Shown here: positions 1-10,156 of the stretch, in pieces | Numbering within the stretch: position 1 is the stretch's first letter | Layout: each line of letters opens with the position of its first letter | Origin: Gari tellinella | Lineage: Eukaryota > Mollusca > Bivalvia > Cardiida > Psammobiidae | Direction of reading: 5' to 3' | NCBI GenBank assembly: GCA_922989275.2 | Contig: OV277859.1 | Span: 88,098,198-88,162,197 of the forward strand | DNA length: 64,000 nt | Translations under genes and position numbers: made by a program | Notes under the pieces: generated by a model | Told to the model about the DNA's origin: nothing | Seen by the model: the letters and a program-made list of their open reading frames with translations, nothing else | Database searches by the model: none

Positions 1-220
1 ACTAAATATACTTGATGCACTTTCTCAATTCATTGCGTGCAGTCACCGTCATTATTATCGGTAAGACACAGTCGCTGAAATAACTGGAAAGGCTAATGTC
101 ATTTTTAGATATATTCATGTCTAGACTGTTTCCATCGGTAAAATATTCAATGTTAGTTAACTCCCGATGTGTTGACATCTTATTTCAACTAGAATATTCT
201 GTTCCTTAACAGAAACACCG
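1..220. other. Unannotated left edge
   Basis: I see no coding signal, repeat or RNA gene in this AT-rich stretch. Confidence 0.4.
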
Positions 221-424
221 TTTAACTCTTTCACAACTAAGTTTTATCGTCTGCTTTAACCCTCTCGCCGCCAAAATAACGTCTGCATTGATAGTGTCGT
301 CTGCAATAATTTCAAACTCAGATTTCGGACTGCTTGAATGAAGAAATTTCGATGCGATTGTCAAACAGTTTGGAGCATGCTCAGACGCCGTGTTACCTTT
401 TGGCGACGTTGGCAGTGAAAGAGA
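221..424 (+). mobile_element. P1c-type TTAA element, one-armed hairpin
   Basis: The left end reads TTTAACTCTTTCAC and the right end GGCAGTGAAAGAG. The interior has the phrases TTTTATCGTCTGCTTTAA and GTCGTCTGCAAT, as in the copy at 40031-40280. Only the left arm of module I remains (CAAACAGTTTGG near 362), and it breaks at the apex after GACGCCGTGTTAC. This is a decayed non-autonomous element with no coding capacity. Confidence 0.6.
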
Positions 425-543
425 AAACGACTTTACTTGTGCTTTAAGGAAGTATTTAAGCGTTAACAATGCCCTGTTAAAGAGAAACGGGGAAATTGCT
501 TCTCAAATTGGGAAAATCGTACGACGTCTTGCAATTTTGATTT

Positions 544-772
544 TACAGTGCTCCCTTCCTACAATGGCCCTTCCAACAACGATTTCTTCAACACAACGAC
601 GCCTGCCGCTGTTCCCAAAACAAAAAAGTATGTCCAACTAATTCATGCATGCAATATCTTCTGCTTAAAACTGCTGTCGTCTGCTGTTTATTCAAAGTCA
701 GATATTTAACATTTTGACGGAACAAAAAAAAACAAAATGGAGAGTGACAAACAGCTTGAATCCAGATCAGAC
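544..772 (-). mobile_element. F-family TA element, truncated at the hairpin
   Basis: It begins TACAGTGCTCCCTTCCTAC, the reverse complement of the right end of the full copy at 28500-28862. It keeps the F interior and enters module I (AAACAGCTTGAATCCAGATC), then stops abruptly at about 772, where the first arm should continue. The other arm and the opposite end are missing. Confidence 0.65.
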
Positions 773-1083
773 ATAAACATAAGTCTTCTTATCAGGATAT
801 GCACTTTTTTGCAAAATATTGGAAACTGGAATTGTTCATTTGAAGAAACAGGAACAAATGAGCTAATATGAAAACGTATTTAACATAACAGCAGTATGCA
901 ATAGAGTAGTCTATTACTAAATATTCGAGTTTTTGCACACGCACACGTTGCTGATAAAGACTTTCCAAGAAATTATGACAGTGATTGTGATCATCTTGAG
1001 TGAGTCGGGCTTGTTAGACTTGCGCGCGCTAAACAGTTTTCGTCTGCTAAAACTGACGTCCGCAGCATTTTTACTTGAGTTCT
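773..1083. other. No gene seen
   Basis: The only recognisable text is near 1021-1075, a weak P1-like phrase (TTTTCGTCTGCTAAAACTGACGTC). No usable open frame. Confidence 0.4.
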
Positions 1084-1316
1084 TTAACCCTTTCACTCTC
1101 AGTGACGCTTAAAAGCGCGTTTGCAAACAGTTTGGATCCAGATCAGACACCGCGTAACGCGGCGTCTGATCAGGATCCAAACTGTTTGACACTCGTTTTG
1201 AAATTCCTTATTGTTTAACTTTGAAACGATATTGCAGACAACAAAACTAAAGCAGACGACAATGAAGCGGTGAAGAGGTAAACATCTCCCGAATATTTTG
1301 ACCATGAAAGGGTTAA
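1084..1316 (+). mobile_element. P1 element, full length (cluster copy 1)
   Basis: Reference-like P1. The left end is TTAACCCTTTCACTCTCAGT and the right end GAAAGGGTTAA, so the flanking TTAA and the CCC start are piggyBac-like. Module I lies at about 1122-1191, with arms CAAACAGTTTGGATCC and GGATCCAAACTGTTTG around the apex CGCGTAACGCG. The right half carries AGCAGACGACAATGAAGCGG. There is no open frame, so movement would need a transposase in trans. Confidence 0.8.
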
Positions 1317-1479
1317 CCCGTCACTGTCACGGCCGACAACACTGACATTTGCAAACAGTTTGGATCGTGATCAGTTGACACTCATATAAATGTTTCTGAT
1401 GAAAAAAACACATGAAATTCCAAATTTTATAAATAAAAGCAGACAAAAATGGCAGCGACTGTGTTAGAATGGTTGTTAA
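1311..1479 (+). mobile_element. P1-like copy with collapsed hairpin (cluster copy 2)
   Basis: This copy shares its boundary TTAA with the preceding one. It has GCAAACAGTTTGGATCGTGATCAG and then jumps straight to TTGACACTCATAT, so the apex and most of the second arm are gone. It ends at the TTAA that starts the third copy. Confidence 0.55.
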
Positions 1480-1714
1480 CCCTTTCACTCTCAATGACGC
1501 CTTAAAGCGCGTTAGCAAACATTTTGGGTACTGATCAGATATCGCGGCGTCTGATCAGGACCCAAACTGTTTGACACTCTTATCGATATCTATTAAGTAA
1601 TGCAACCTTAAGTCTAACTTTGAAACGTGTATTGCAGATAACAATACTGAAGCAGACGACAATAAAGCGGTGAGGGGTAAACATCTCCCGAATTATTTCA
1701 TCATGAAAGGGTTA
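1476..1714 (+). mobile_element. P1 element (cluster copy 3)
   Basis: Left end TTAACCCTTTCACTCTCAAT, right end GAAAGGGTTA. Module I is partly eroded on the left arm (GGGTACTGATCAGATATCGC) but complete on the right (GGCGTCTGATCAGGACCCAA). The right half matches the first cluster copy closely, including CATCTCCCGAATTATTTCAT. Confidence 0.75.
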
Positions 1715-2361
1715 GTGAAGGTCTATGATGGTAGAGAAAGGGGTAAGGAAATGTCAAAGTGTCAAACAGTTTAAACAGTGTCAAAGAGTTTAAATCCTTG
1801 TGAGACGTCAAGTTTCTTAAATAAGAGAGACATGTGGAAATATTTGCTGTTTCAGATTCAATCAGAAATGTAAAGATATACTATATACACCTTGCTGTAG
1901 TGCTGTCTGCTTCAGCGAGGGTGATTTTATACTCTCATTTTAAACGAGCTTATAGGCAAGCGCATTGCAATACAAAAATCAAGAATACACAGTGTTTTGA
2001 AAATGTTACCGATTTGCTTTGATCGGAAATGCAAACTGTTTTTTGAAGCCCGACCAGAAGCCGAGCTGCTCGGCGTCTGATCTGGCCTCGAACTACTTGC
2101 AATAGACACAGCTATTAACAAAAGCTCGTTTTTTGTGGAGATTAGCGGTTCACATTAGCTTTTGACCCGTTTAAAATAATTTTATATCTGAAAAATGAAT
2201 TGCCCATACTCTACAAAAAGTGTCAATTTTTCAATTTTATTGTGACTGTTTTGATTGCTTTTCATTTCGCTGAAAACAAGAAAGATCTGTTTTTTCATAG
2301 TAGGCGGACACCATTAGACACGGGGCATTCAATACATTGATATAAGAGCAACAGCATATAG
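1715..2361. other. Degenerate hairpin remnants, no gene
   Basis: Eroded module I text occurs at about 1758-1815 (GTGTCAAACAGTTT) and at about 2027-2105 (AGAAGCCGAGCTGCTCGGCG, an apex-like palindrome). The rest shows nothing recognisable. Confidence 0.45.
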
Positions 2362-2918
2362 TACAGCATATTTCTGCAGATTTTGGGCGAAAGTGTTCAG
2401 ATGTGGATAAAGCATCAAATTTGGCCCATGGGTAGTTTAGGGTCTACTTATTAAATAATGATAGAGATCCATCTTTTAAAATTCAAAATGGCCGCCATTT
2501 TCAAGATGGCCGCCAAGGTATATCAAAATATGAAAATTGTCAAATTTTCAATCTTAAGTTGTTTCAAAATATACTAAATTGTATTTATTTTTGTGAAAAC
2601 TCATTTATTATCAAATCATTTGAAATATAATAGATGTTTAAATTGAAAAGGATCCAAAATGGCCACCATTTCAAAGATGGCTGGCGTTTTTTACAAAATC
2701 TGAAAATTACCTTATGTGCACCAACACAATTCATATTTTGCATACATCAATCTTCATATATATTTCATATATTTTGGTAATCTTATAAGATATTTCAATA
2801 ATGCATATATTAAGATATGGGGATGTTACTCTTTTATATCAGATAGGCTGCATCATGGCACTTTCACTATTTCAGACAACATTTTACGCACAATGCAAAA
2901 TCCAAGTTAGTTCATGTT
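2362..2918 (+). repeat. Left arm of a ~555-bp inverted repeat
   Basis: This block is matched in inverted orientation by 4129-4680 with moderate divergence. Examples are GAAAGTGTTCAGATGTGG against CCACATCTGAACACTTTC, and TTAGTTCATGTT against AACATGAACTAA. It contains several GGCCGCCATTTT-type blocks at 2489-2520 and 2658-2690. It adjoins a plus-strand gene fragment on its inner side. Confidence 0.8.
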
Positions 2919-2940
2919 CAATTGCATAACACATATATAA

Positions 2941-3358
2941 ATCTAGACATTGTATTGAGATTTATAAAGCAATTGTTTCACAAACAGATTGATTGTTTTA
3001 ATCACTCAACTAGTCGTGAACCACCATTGCCTGTACATTTGGGTATTCTACTTCATGAGGAAACTAGAAAAAAGGGTCTCATCAACAAGTTGTTTGACCT
3101 TGGGCTATATATCAACTTCAATCGAGTCCTAGCAATATCCACTAAAAGGGGAAACAATGTGTGTGCTAGATACATACAGAAAGTGTTTTCTGTCCACCCC
3201 AACTCCACAAAGGAAAATTTACCACAAGTGCATTTGACAATATCGACCATAACACAAGCTCCCCAACACCTCAGTGATTATTCCATGGTACAGGACTAAT
3301 CCCCTGTTACAGCACCCGAGCATTGAGAATGAAGACGAAGCTCGAGACCAGTACATTG
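2941..3358 (+). pseudogene. N-proximal fragment of a repeat-borne protein gene (plus strand)
   Basis: The plus strand reads residues such as SREPPLPVHLG, HEETRKKGLINKLFDLGL, RVLAIST, then after a frameshift near 3205-3215 FDNIDHN, then after an in-frame stop near 3275 FHGTG, and in another frame LLQHPSIENEDEARD. From memory this order matches an uncharacterised protein family very abundant in mollusc and cnidarian genomes (motifs like DNIDHNPS and SFHGTG). The function is unknown to me. At least two reading-frame breaks make it a pseudogene. Its downstream portion lies on the other strand at 3364-4017. Confidence 0.6.
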
Positions 3359-3363
3359 GATTC

Positions 3364-4017
3364 AGGACATTAGCAGGACACGGCACTGTGATGACTTGAA
3401 CTTGACCAGGGTTAAGGGAATTGATTGACTTTGTTACTATGTCGATGGAGTGCCGAACCATGGCTGTCGACTTGGCCTCTTCTGAAAACAGCGGCAATAG
3501 CGCACTTGTATCCAGTGGTTTCTCTTGTCTGTCTGAGCTACAGTGAAACGCAGACCAGGATGTCCTCATATCACTGGATGTCTCGGCTTTAAGCTCCTTA
3601 TCAATATGCTCCAGCCACCTACAAACACAAAGCAAAATCAATTTGTTATGTATTTTATTTATCCGTATGTCTAATACAGTTAAATATTTATTTGGTATCA
3701 TTTTCACAGCATTAAGACAAATGTCAGTTAGTTTCATTTAAAATATTATCTTAATACTAACTTTATAACTTAATCATTTTCTTTAACAACATCATTACTT
3801 TGGTTTGGTAAATTTTGAAATCACCTGTTCTCAACTTGGACTTCCTCGGTTATTGTATGACACTGGCTTTGTAGATGACCTGTGCGTGTAGCAACGGCAA
3901 TAATGTCCTTCCTCTGAAATGCTACTGGTGGCACAACAGTGTATAAATCTGGAAGTTCAGACAATGATTTTCCATAGCCAGTCACAGTGATTCCAATGCC
4001 CTGGTATTGACTTTTGC
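3364..4017 (-). pseudogene. Downstream fragment of the same gene family with a GT-AG intron (minus strand)
   Basis: The minus strand has an exon at about 4017-3825 (GIGITVTGYGKSLSELPDLY, then VENR), an intron at 3824-3619 (GT at 3824-3823, AG at 3620-3619, 206 bp), and an exon from 3618 to about 3364 (WLEHIDKELKAETS, SALLPLF, AMVRHSIDIV, LNPGQVQVIT). Joining across the intron keeps the frame (GAG AAC AGG TGG). Homology then stops after VPC. As I recall the family, these segments follow the DNIDHN/FHGTG part encoded on the plus strand at 2941-3358, so the gene is split head-to-head. The function is unknown. Confidence 0.6.
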
Positions 4018-4128
4018 CTGGAGATCAGGTGTAAGAACTGCCATGGTGCATCAATCCAGCTACCTGGAAGGGGGCCCACTGATGTGGATATTGACCCTGA
4101 GCCTGCACGTAAAATTCCGATAGTAGTA

Positions 4129-4680
4129 ACATGAACTAACTTGAATTTTGTATTTGCACGTAAAATTATGTCTGAAATAGTGTAAGTGCCATGATGCAGC
4201 CCATCTGATATAAAAAGAGTTAACATCCAAATCTTAATATATGCAATATTGAAATATTATATAAGATAACCAAATTATATTAGATTGATGTATGCAAAAT
4301 AAGAATTGTGTTGCTGCACATAAGGTATTTTTTTATTTTTTTGTAAAAAACGTCAGCCATCTTTGAAATAGCGGCCATTTTGGATTATTTTCAATTGAAA
4401 CAGCTATTACATTTTATTTGATTAGACAATAAATGAGTTTTAACATAAATAAATAAAATTTAGTATATTTTGAAACAACTTAAAATTGACAAGTTGATAA
4501 TTATCATATTTTTATACACCTTGGCGGCCATCAGTAAAATGGTGGCCATTTTGAATTTTAAAAAATGAGTCTCTATCATATTTTAATAATTAGACCCTAA
4601 ACTACCAATAGGACAAATTTGTTACTTTTACCCACATCTGAACACTTTCGTCCAAAATATACAAAAATATGCTGCATGTG
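4129..4680 (-). repeat. Right arm of the ~555-bp inverted repeat
   Basis: This is the inverted partner of 2362-2918. Its outer part (4532-4680) is followed by a related direct copy at about 4835-4990, recognisable by GTCTCTATCAT, TTATCCACAACTGAACACTT and AATATGCTGCA. It contains GGCCATTTTG and GGCGGCCATC blocks. Confidence 0.8.
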
Positions 4681-5000
4681 CAGCATATTTGGGGAAAAAG
4701 GTGTTCGAAAACACTCAAAATGTGGCGGCCATTTTGAAAACAGCGACATATTTGAATTTTTCCTTATAATTTCCATCTTAGATAAATCTTAGGCTATAAG
4801 ACAGCAATTTAGAGAAAAATGGTGTGCGGCCTGGTGGCGGCCATCTTGGAAAATGGCGGCCATTTTGATTTTTTCGAATGGGGTCTCTATCATTTTTGTA
4901 TAAGTAGGTTATAAGCTACCTTTATGGAAAGTTTGATGCTTTTATCCACAACTGAACACTTGTTTCACAAATATGCTGCACTAATAGTGTGTAGAACGGT
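4681..5000. repeat. Partial direct duplication of the arm, rich in GGCGGCCAT blocks
   Basis: 4835-4990 repeats the outer arm sequence in the same orientation as 4532-4680. Blocks reading GGCGGCCATCTTGG and ATGGCGGCCATTTTGA lie at 4843-4868. No gene. Confidence 0.6.
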
Positions 5001-5195
5001 TGAGAAGATATTGTATTTTCACAATAAACGCGCTTCTGAGTAAATGATTATGTTCTTTTCAAACAGCTTGGAGCCAGATCAGACTCCGGATAACCCCGCG
5101 TCTGATCAGGCTCCTAGCCGTTTGCGACCTAATAAATCGTTAACATAAACCAAACACTTCATTTGCATCATTTCATCACAACGCTTTTTGCGTTT
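5000..5195 (+). mobile_element. Degenerate B-like element
   Basis: It retains AATAAACGCGCTTCTGAG on the left, module I at about 5064-5128 (CAAACAGCTTGGAGCC and GGCTCCTAGCCGTTTG), and GCTTTTTGCGTTTAGTTTTG on the right, in the order of intact B copies. Both terminal repeats are lost. Confidence 0.5.
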
Positions 5196-5201
5196 AGTTT
5201 T

Positions 5202-5458
5202 GTTTAACTTATTCACTACCGGCGGCGTCAAAATGCGACTTTTCAAACAGTTTGGATCTTGCTCAGTCAGACGCCGCGTAACGCGGCGTCTGATCAGGGT
5301 CCATACTGTTTTGCATTTGTATTGAAATTTCTTCAGTCCAAACAGCCCTAAAACTGACTTTAAAAATGTTGCATACGGCACGCACTACCAATGCAGACAA
5401 TATTTTATACGGTAATATGGGTTAAAGCAGACGATAATATTGGCAGTGAAAGAGTTAA
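5202..5458 (-). mobile_element. P1c element with near-perfect hairpin
   Basis: Ends are GTTTAACTTATTCACTACCG and GGCAGTGAAAGAGTTAA. Module I is at about 5243-5315 with apex CGCGTAACGCG; the left arm carries a short extra CAGT. The right half has GCAGACGATAATATTGGCAG. Confidence 0.7.
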
Positions 5459-5818
5459 ACCGGAAAGAACAACGTCTTCCCCACTGCATGTAATGCACTT
5501 TCTTACTCGTGGTGTATAATTTGTTTTTTCGATTACCGGCTGTTGGCTGGTAGAATGAGCAAAATGGAACGACCTCTTTATTCTACATTATCTACAAGAG
5601 CAATAAAGAAGTTTACACTCTGCTGCATCGCCAGCAACAATGTCTTAATTACTGCGAGATGATGACGATGATGTAATAAACTTCTTTTCGGGCGGAGTAT
5701 TAACCCTTCCCCTGCTGAACAAATTTGCTTTTGGAAAGAAAACAATGTAGCTCACTTTTAACAAGTTGTCGTCCTAAAGATAGTGTCTTCTATATATCTG
5801 AGAATACCTCTTTATTTT
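5459..5818. other. No gene; weak P1-like text
   Basis: A TTAACCCTTCCCCTGCTGAA phrase at 5701 and TTGTCGTCCTAAAG near 5765 suggest an eroded P1 copy interrupted by the F element that follows. Confidence 0.4.
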
Positions 5819-6145
5819 TACAGTGCTCCCTCCCTACAGCGGCTCGCCCGACAAGGACTCCCTCCATACAACGACCCTTGTTGCAGTTCCCTAAACAGAA
5901 CACATATCGGTCCAAAGCTGCAATATCGGCTGTTCAAAAGTGTCGTCTGCTGTTTTTCTCAAAGTGACATAATGGATATTTTGACAGAAAGAAACTTAAT
6001 GACGAGTGACAAACAGCTTGAATCCAGATCAGACGCCGCGTTGTTTGCAAAAGTTAGCCGATTTCCCTCCCTATAACGACTCCCTCCGATCAACACACAC
6101 AGTTTTTGTCTCCAATGTGGTGTCGTTGTAGAGAGGGAGTCGATA
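5819..6145 (-). mobile_element. F-family TA element, collapsed hairpin
   Basis: It starts TACAGTGCTCCCTCCCTAC and ends near TGTCGTTGTAGAGAGGGAGT. The interior has CGTCTGCTGTTTTTCTCAAAG. The first arm (AAACAGCTTGAATCCAGATC, AGACGCCGCGTT) runs straight into GTTTGCAAAAGTTAGCCGAT, so the second arm is deleted at the apex. Confidence 0.7.
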
Positions 6146-6149
6146 TTGC

Positions 6150-6230
6150 TTGGGAAGTTAATTTGAGTGTCAAACAGAATTGATCCGGATGAGATTCTGC
6201 GTTGCTCCAAACTTTTTGCAAAGGGGAGTC
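6150..6230. repeat. Eroded module I remnant
   Basis: GAGTGTCAAACAGAATTGAT and CTCCAAACTTTTTGC are the outer parts of a decayed hairpin. Confidence 0.4.
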
Positions 6231-6770
6231 AGTCAGTACATGTTGTTAGCATAGGAAGAATGTCTAAGGAAATGTAAAAAATCATTCACATCTGATCTGT
6301 CAGATAAGATGTCTTTTCAATCCGGAGATGGTTATAGGTGGTACTTTTGGCATCTTACTTTTTATAACTATCGAACATAGGAATGCGTATACATAAGTTA
6401 ATGTGACCGGTTACAATAATGGCACACTCACCACCGTCATGTAATACACGACCCTATAACAGATCCAAATTCAACGTGCTCGACACATTATATCGGTGTT
6501 TCACCGAACATTTTTCAAGGAACGAAATTAAACCTACGATATGTTGTGCCAGACTCGTTAAATAAAATCTGTAAAGCAAGGAAAATTATAAGTAATAGGG
6601 CAAACCTGATAATTCTTTCCGGTAGAGAGTAGGGGCATTTTCATTTCTTCTCGATAAAAAAACTGAAAGCAAATGTATATAATTATATTTGAAAGAAATG
6701 AACGAAATGACTGTAAGTTATTATCTGTTGAATTATTTTAAACTAAATTTTAAATAGCCACAGCCCAATG
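6231..6770. other. No gene seen
   Basis: AT-rich sequence without recognisable repeat, RNA gene or protein similarity. Confidence 0.4.
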
Positions 6771-6903
6771 TTATAAAGCGTTTAAGTTGAGTCTTAAATC
6801 GTTCTCAAGCATTTGATTGGTCAGATTTGAGGAAATGTTCAAATCGGACTAATCAAATACTTAAGAAAGTTCTCAGACTCAAGTCAAACGTTTAAGTTAT
6901 AAC
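6771..6903. repeat. Foldback element
   Basis: Imperfect inverted repeat with arms of about 60 bp: GTTATAAAGCGTTTAAGTTG on the left, CAAACGTTTAAGTTATAAC on the right, with GATTGGTCAGATTTGA and TCAAATCGGACTAATC near the apex. Similar text recurs at 25230-25325 (CAAATCTGACCAATCAAAT), so this is a dispersed family. Confidence 0.7.
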
Positions 6904-6904
6904 C

Positions 6905-6975
6905 TTCGGACATGGAGTCTGATCAGATACCGAATTACTCGGGGCCTGGTCTGACCTCTAAACTGTTAGCAATGG
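6905..6975. repeat. Module I remnant
   Basis: GAGTCTGATCAGATACCGAA, ACTCGG and CTAAACTGTTAGCAATGG are decayed hairpin arms. Confidence 0.4.
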
Positions 6976-7914
6976 AAGAACAGATGCGTTTATTGCAACA
7001 GATGAGAACACGTTATTCTTTCCCTTTAATGGTGTATGGAAGACATGCATTTGGGAAAGTATATGAAAACATTCTATGATGGTTTTGTATTGAAGAGCTA
7101 TTTAAGATGAACGAAAAAATACAAAAGGTTTACATTTTGGTGAACAACATTTGGCTCTACGGTCATGTAAAATTTACCCCACCCACTTTTGCTTATTTTG
7201 TCCTTTTCAAACAGGCCGCTTCAATAAAATCCATTTCAAATGAAAACAAATATGATAATTTGGTTTTGTGTTATTTATTTCTTCATACAAAAACTTATTT
7301 AAGAGAAAACAGGCACCAAATGTGACATTTATAAAGCTCTTGATATCATCGATATGGTACTTTTTTGTAAATTTTGTAAAGGGAAATAACTCTGTTTTCT
7401 TTAATAACTCAAAAATTTCAACACTGACCTTTCAATTTCTTTTCTTATTTTGAACTGCTTTAGCATTGGCCTTCATTGCGTAGAATATCAGAAAAAGTTT
7501 AATACTAGAACTATTTCATTTTCAATTTTTTTTACTTTTTTTCATAAAATAAAAAATCTAATAAAATCATGCCCTATAAAAAGCATATATTTGATATTCA
7601 AAGATCCCTATTGTTCAAACATAGTGCTCGCTTTGTCTAAATTTGACTTATACATGTATATGTGAAAATACCACCATAGACATGAAGTAAATAATGAAAA
7701 CCCAAATTACCATGTTTGTTTTGCTTTGAAATAGATTTTACTGAAGCGTGTACTCTGAATGGGTAAAAACTAGAAAAAAAGTCAAAATGTGACATACCTT
7801 TTTCTAACCGCTGTAGCTCATAAAAAAGGACACCACTATATATATTTTTTTCATTTTTTCATCAATAAAATGTTTGATACTTTGAAAAATTCGCTTATGG
7901 GTTTGATACACCCT
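6976..7914. other. AT-rich stretch, no gene supported
   Basis: Several short overlapping frames of 60-70 codons occur between 7107 and 7665. They are low complexity (F, I, K, N, Y rich), as expected by chance in AT-rich DNA. The start (ACACGTTATTCTTTCCC at 7008) looks like a B-element end. Confidence 0.45.
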
Positions 7915-8125
7915 TAAAGGCAAACGAAGCGCAAACGCAATGTACTATGTAACAAATGTAGAAAATATTCTTTTTTGACAATTCTGACAATTGATATTAA
8001 GCTGAATAACAAACATTTTGGAGCCTGATCAGACGCCGGGTTACCCGGTGTCTGATCTGGCTTCAAACCGTTTGTACCGGAAATAGTAGTTTTAGCGTAA
8101 ACGCTGTTGTACAGAAATAGTTTTA
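7915..8125 (-). mobile_element. B-family element lacking clear ends
   Basis: The B order is kept: GCAAACGAAGCGCAAACGCA, AATTCTGACAATTG, module I at about 8009-8072 (TTTGGAGCCTGATCAGACGC, CGGGTTACCCGG), then AAATAGTAGTTTTAGCGTAA. The terminal repeats are not recognisable. Confidence 0.6.
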
Positions 8126-8147
8126 CTACCTGTATTGACACATTCAA

Positions 8148-8400
8148 CCCTAGCGCCGATTATACTCGTTACTTACAAACAGCATACCTGTAAAACGTAC
8201 ATTTGTCATATACACAAAAGTGTAGACGCCGGTCAGAGGATTTTTTAAGGAATAAATACGAAAGACTCAAGCAGGAAACGCAACACAAACAATACACCCA
8301 CCTCTCAAGCAGAACACACAGTCATACCATAACCCTCTGATCTGGGTCTGAACTGAATTATCATTTTGTTATAATTATATTGCAGAAACAACCCTTTAAT
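8148..8400. mobile_element. Degenerate C-family element, interrupted
   Basis: The start ACCCTAGCGCCGATTATACT, then ACGTACATTTGTCATATAC and, after foreign sequence, CCCTCTGATCTGGGTCTGAA and TATTGCAGAAACAACCC, follow the order of C copies. About 80 bp near 8240-8325 do not belong to C. Confidence 0.45.
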
Positions 8401-9015
8401 GTAATAAAGGGACTATCATTCACTGGAAATTGGCATAGTCTTTTATAAGTTTCAGGGTGAATTAGTTGATTCCAATGGAAATTGACATTTCGTGTAAGTA
8501 CGTAATATTTACATTTGCCTGTCAGTTTGCTGTGACATAAGGAACCGGGTAGTCTGGCACAGGGTTTGAAACATCCAAGCCTGATGGTAGCAACATAGGT
8601 GGTATGTGGTACCTTGTCAAAACACATATCTCCTCAACAGGTCTTTGGTGGCCTAGAACTCATGTGCATGGTCTCGGTATACGATATTATAAAGACTACA
8701 TAGATTTGTGTGACTCTTGTTGAATCAAAATCCCTTACGAGTACGAGTTAATAATGATATTTAGAAGAAAAATACTTACGGTAACATCTGTATTAACCAT
8801 GCATCTTCAGTAAAAATCTTGTAAAAACAGTTGACTGCGTAATGCAGGATACACATTATGAGGGAAGTAGTTATTTTTGGACATTGGTACATATATTTGT
8901 TAAGGTCAATCTGTGTAATCAGCCATTTCAATAAACGACTGAAAATATCAGTCATTTCGTGAAATTAGTGTTTTTACTTTGTCATTTCACGAAATGCCTA
9001 ATTTTTCAGTAGCGT
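8401..9015. other. No gene; one short hairpin
   Basis: A minus-strand frame (8361-8627, 88 codons) overlaps the C element and shows no recognisable family. A hairpin lies at 8953-8996 with arms CATTTCGTGAAAT and ATTTCACGAAATG. Confidence 0.45.
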
Positions 9016-9262
9016 TTAACCCTTTCCACGCCAAATTATTTTTTGAGTGTTTTACCCCTACACCGTTATTGTGTCGTCTGCTTCAATGTTATTTCTGCAA
9101 TATCATGTCAAAGTTAGAATTAAGAGAGTATGACATAAGAAATATCGAAACGGGTGTGAAACAGTTTTGATCCTGATCAGATGCCGCGTAACGCGGCGTC
9201 TGATCAGGATCAAAACTGTTTGCAAATTCGACTTTAGGCGACTCTGGCGGTGAAAGGGTTAA
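9016..9262 (-). mobile_element. P1 element, 247 bp, perfect hairpin
   Basis: Ends TTAACCCTTTCCACGCC and GGCGGTGAAAGGGTTAA. Module I is nearly perfect (CAGTTTTGATCCTGATCAG and CTGATCAGGATCAAAACTG, apex CGCGTAACGCG). The copy at 55312-55558 has the same length and nearly the same sequence, so these are recent relatives. Confidence 0.85.
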
Positions 9263-9290
9263 ACGGGCAAGAATAACTTCTACTCCTGTA

Positions 9291-9540
9291 TACAGTGGAG
9301 AATGTGTTATTCTTTCCCAATAAACGCGTTTACGCTAAAACTATTATTTGCAGTGCAAACAGTTTGGAGCCAGATCAGACGCCGGGTAACCCGGCGTCTG
9401 ATCAGGCTCCAAACTGTTTGCCACCAAGATAAACATGAAATATCAGAATTGTCCAAAAGTTGTTCTTTTCTACGTTTTAGTGTTTTGCGTTTGCGTACGT
9501 TTGCGTTTAAACGGGAAAGAACAACAGATTCTCCACTGTA
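9291..9540 (+). mobile_element. B-family element, intact, 250 bp
   Basis: Reference B copy. Terminal repeats TACAGTGGAGAATGTGTTAT and ACAACAGATTCTCCACTGTA are inverted with TA at each edge, as in mariner/pogo-type elements. The left subterminal block is CCCAATAAACGCGTTTACGC. Module I lies at 9357-9421 with apex CGGGTAACCCG. The right subterminal block is GCGTTTGCGTTTAAACGGG. The one-base asymmetry in the stem (GAGCCAGATC against GATCAGGCTC) is fixed across the family. Non-coding. Confidence 0.9.
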
Positions 9541-9906
9541 GCAGTAAAACGGTTAAAGACGTGTCAAAGAAAAACAAGGTCCAGCTAAATGTGCTGCTCA
9601 TATGTTTATCCCATTTAGTAAAATATATAGACGGTTTGCCCCCTGAATGAGAGCACGTTGATTTGTATTGATGCCACAGTCAATTCTGTATTAGACAGAC
9701 ATTTAAAAGGATAAGAATAGTAGCATCTAAAGAATGTCAATTGCTAATACAGGACAAAAGTAATTCTGTATCAAAAAGTCCCCAGCAGATCTTTATTTCA
9801 ATATGTGCGGTCCGAATTTCGTTACAAAGTGTCTTACCAACTGCTCAGTCGTTTTTGGAAGTTTATGAAAGAGTGTTGAATACAGGCTTTACTGTAATTC
9901 CGTTTA
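9541..9906. other. No gene seen
   Basis: Spacer between two B copies in the same orientation; nothing recognisable. Confidence 0.4.
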
Positions 9907-10156
9907 TACAGTGGAGAATCTGCTATTCTTTCCCAATAAACGCGTTTACGCTAAAACTATTATTTGCAGTGCAAACAGTTTGGAGCCAGATCAGACGCCG
10001 GGTAACCCGGCGTCTGATCAGGCTCCAAACTGTTTGCCACCAAGGTAAACATGAAATATCAGAATTGTCCAAAAGTTGTTCTTTACTACGTTTTAGCGCT
10101 TTGCGTTTGCGTACGTTTGCGTTTAAACGGGAAAGAATAACAGATGCTCCACTGTA
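9907..10156 (+). mobile_element. B-family element, intact, 250 bp
   Basis: Same length and almost the same sequence as the copy at 9291-9540, including GCAAACAGTTTGGAGCCAGA. It differs at a few bases (for example TTTACTACG for TTTTCTACG). Ends TACAGTGGAGAATCTG and CAGATGCTCCACTGTA. Confidence 0.9.

Noticed and set aside
7107..7665. Three adjoining small frames (about 60-72 codons)
   Set aside because: Low-complexity AT-driven composition, no recognised family and no supporting context.
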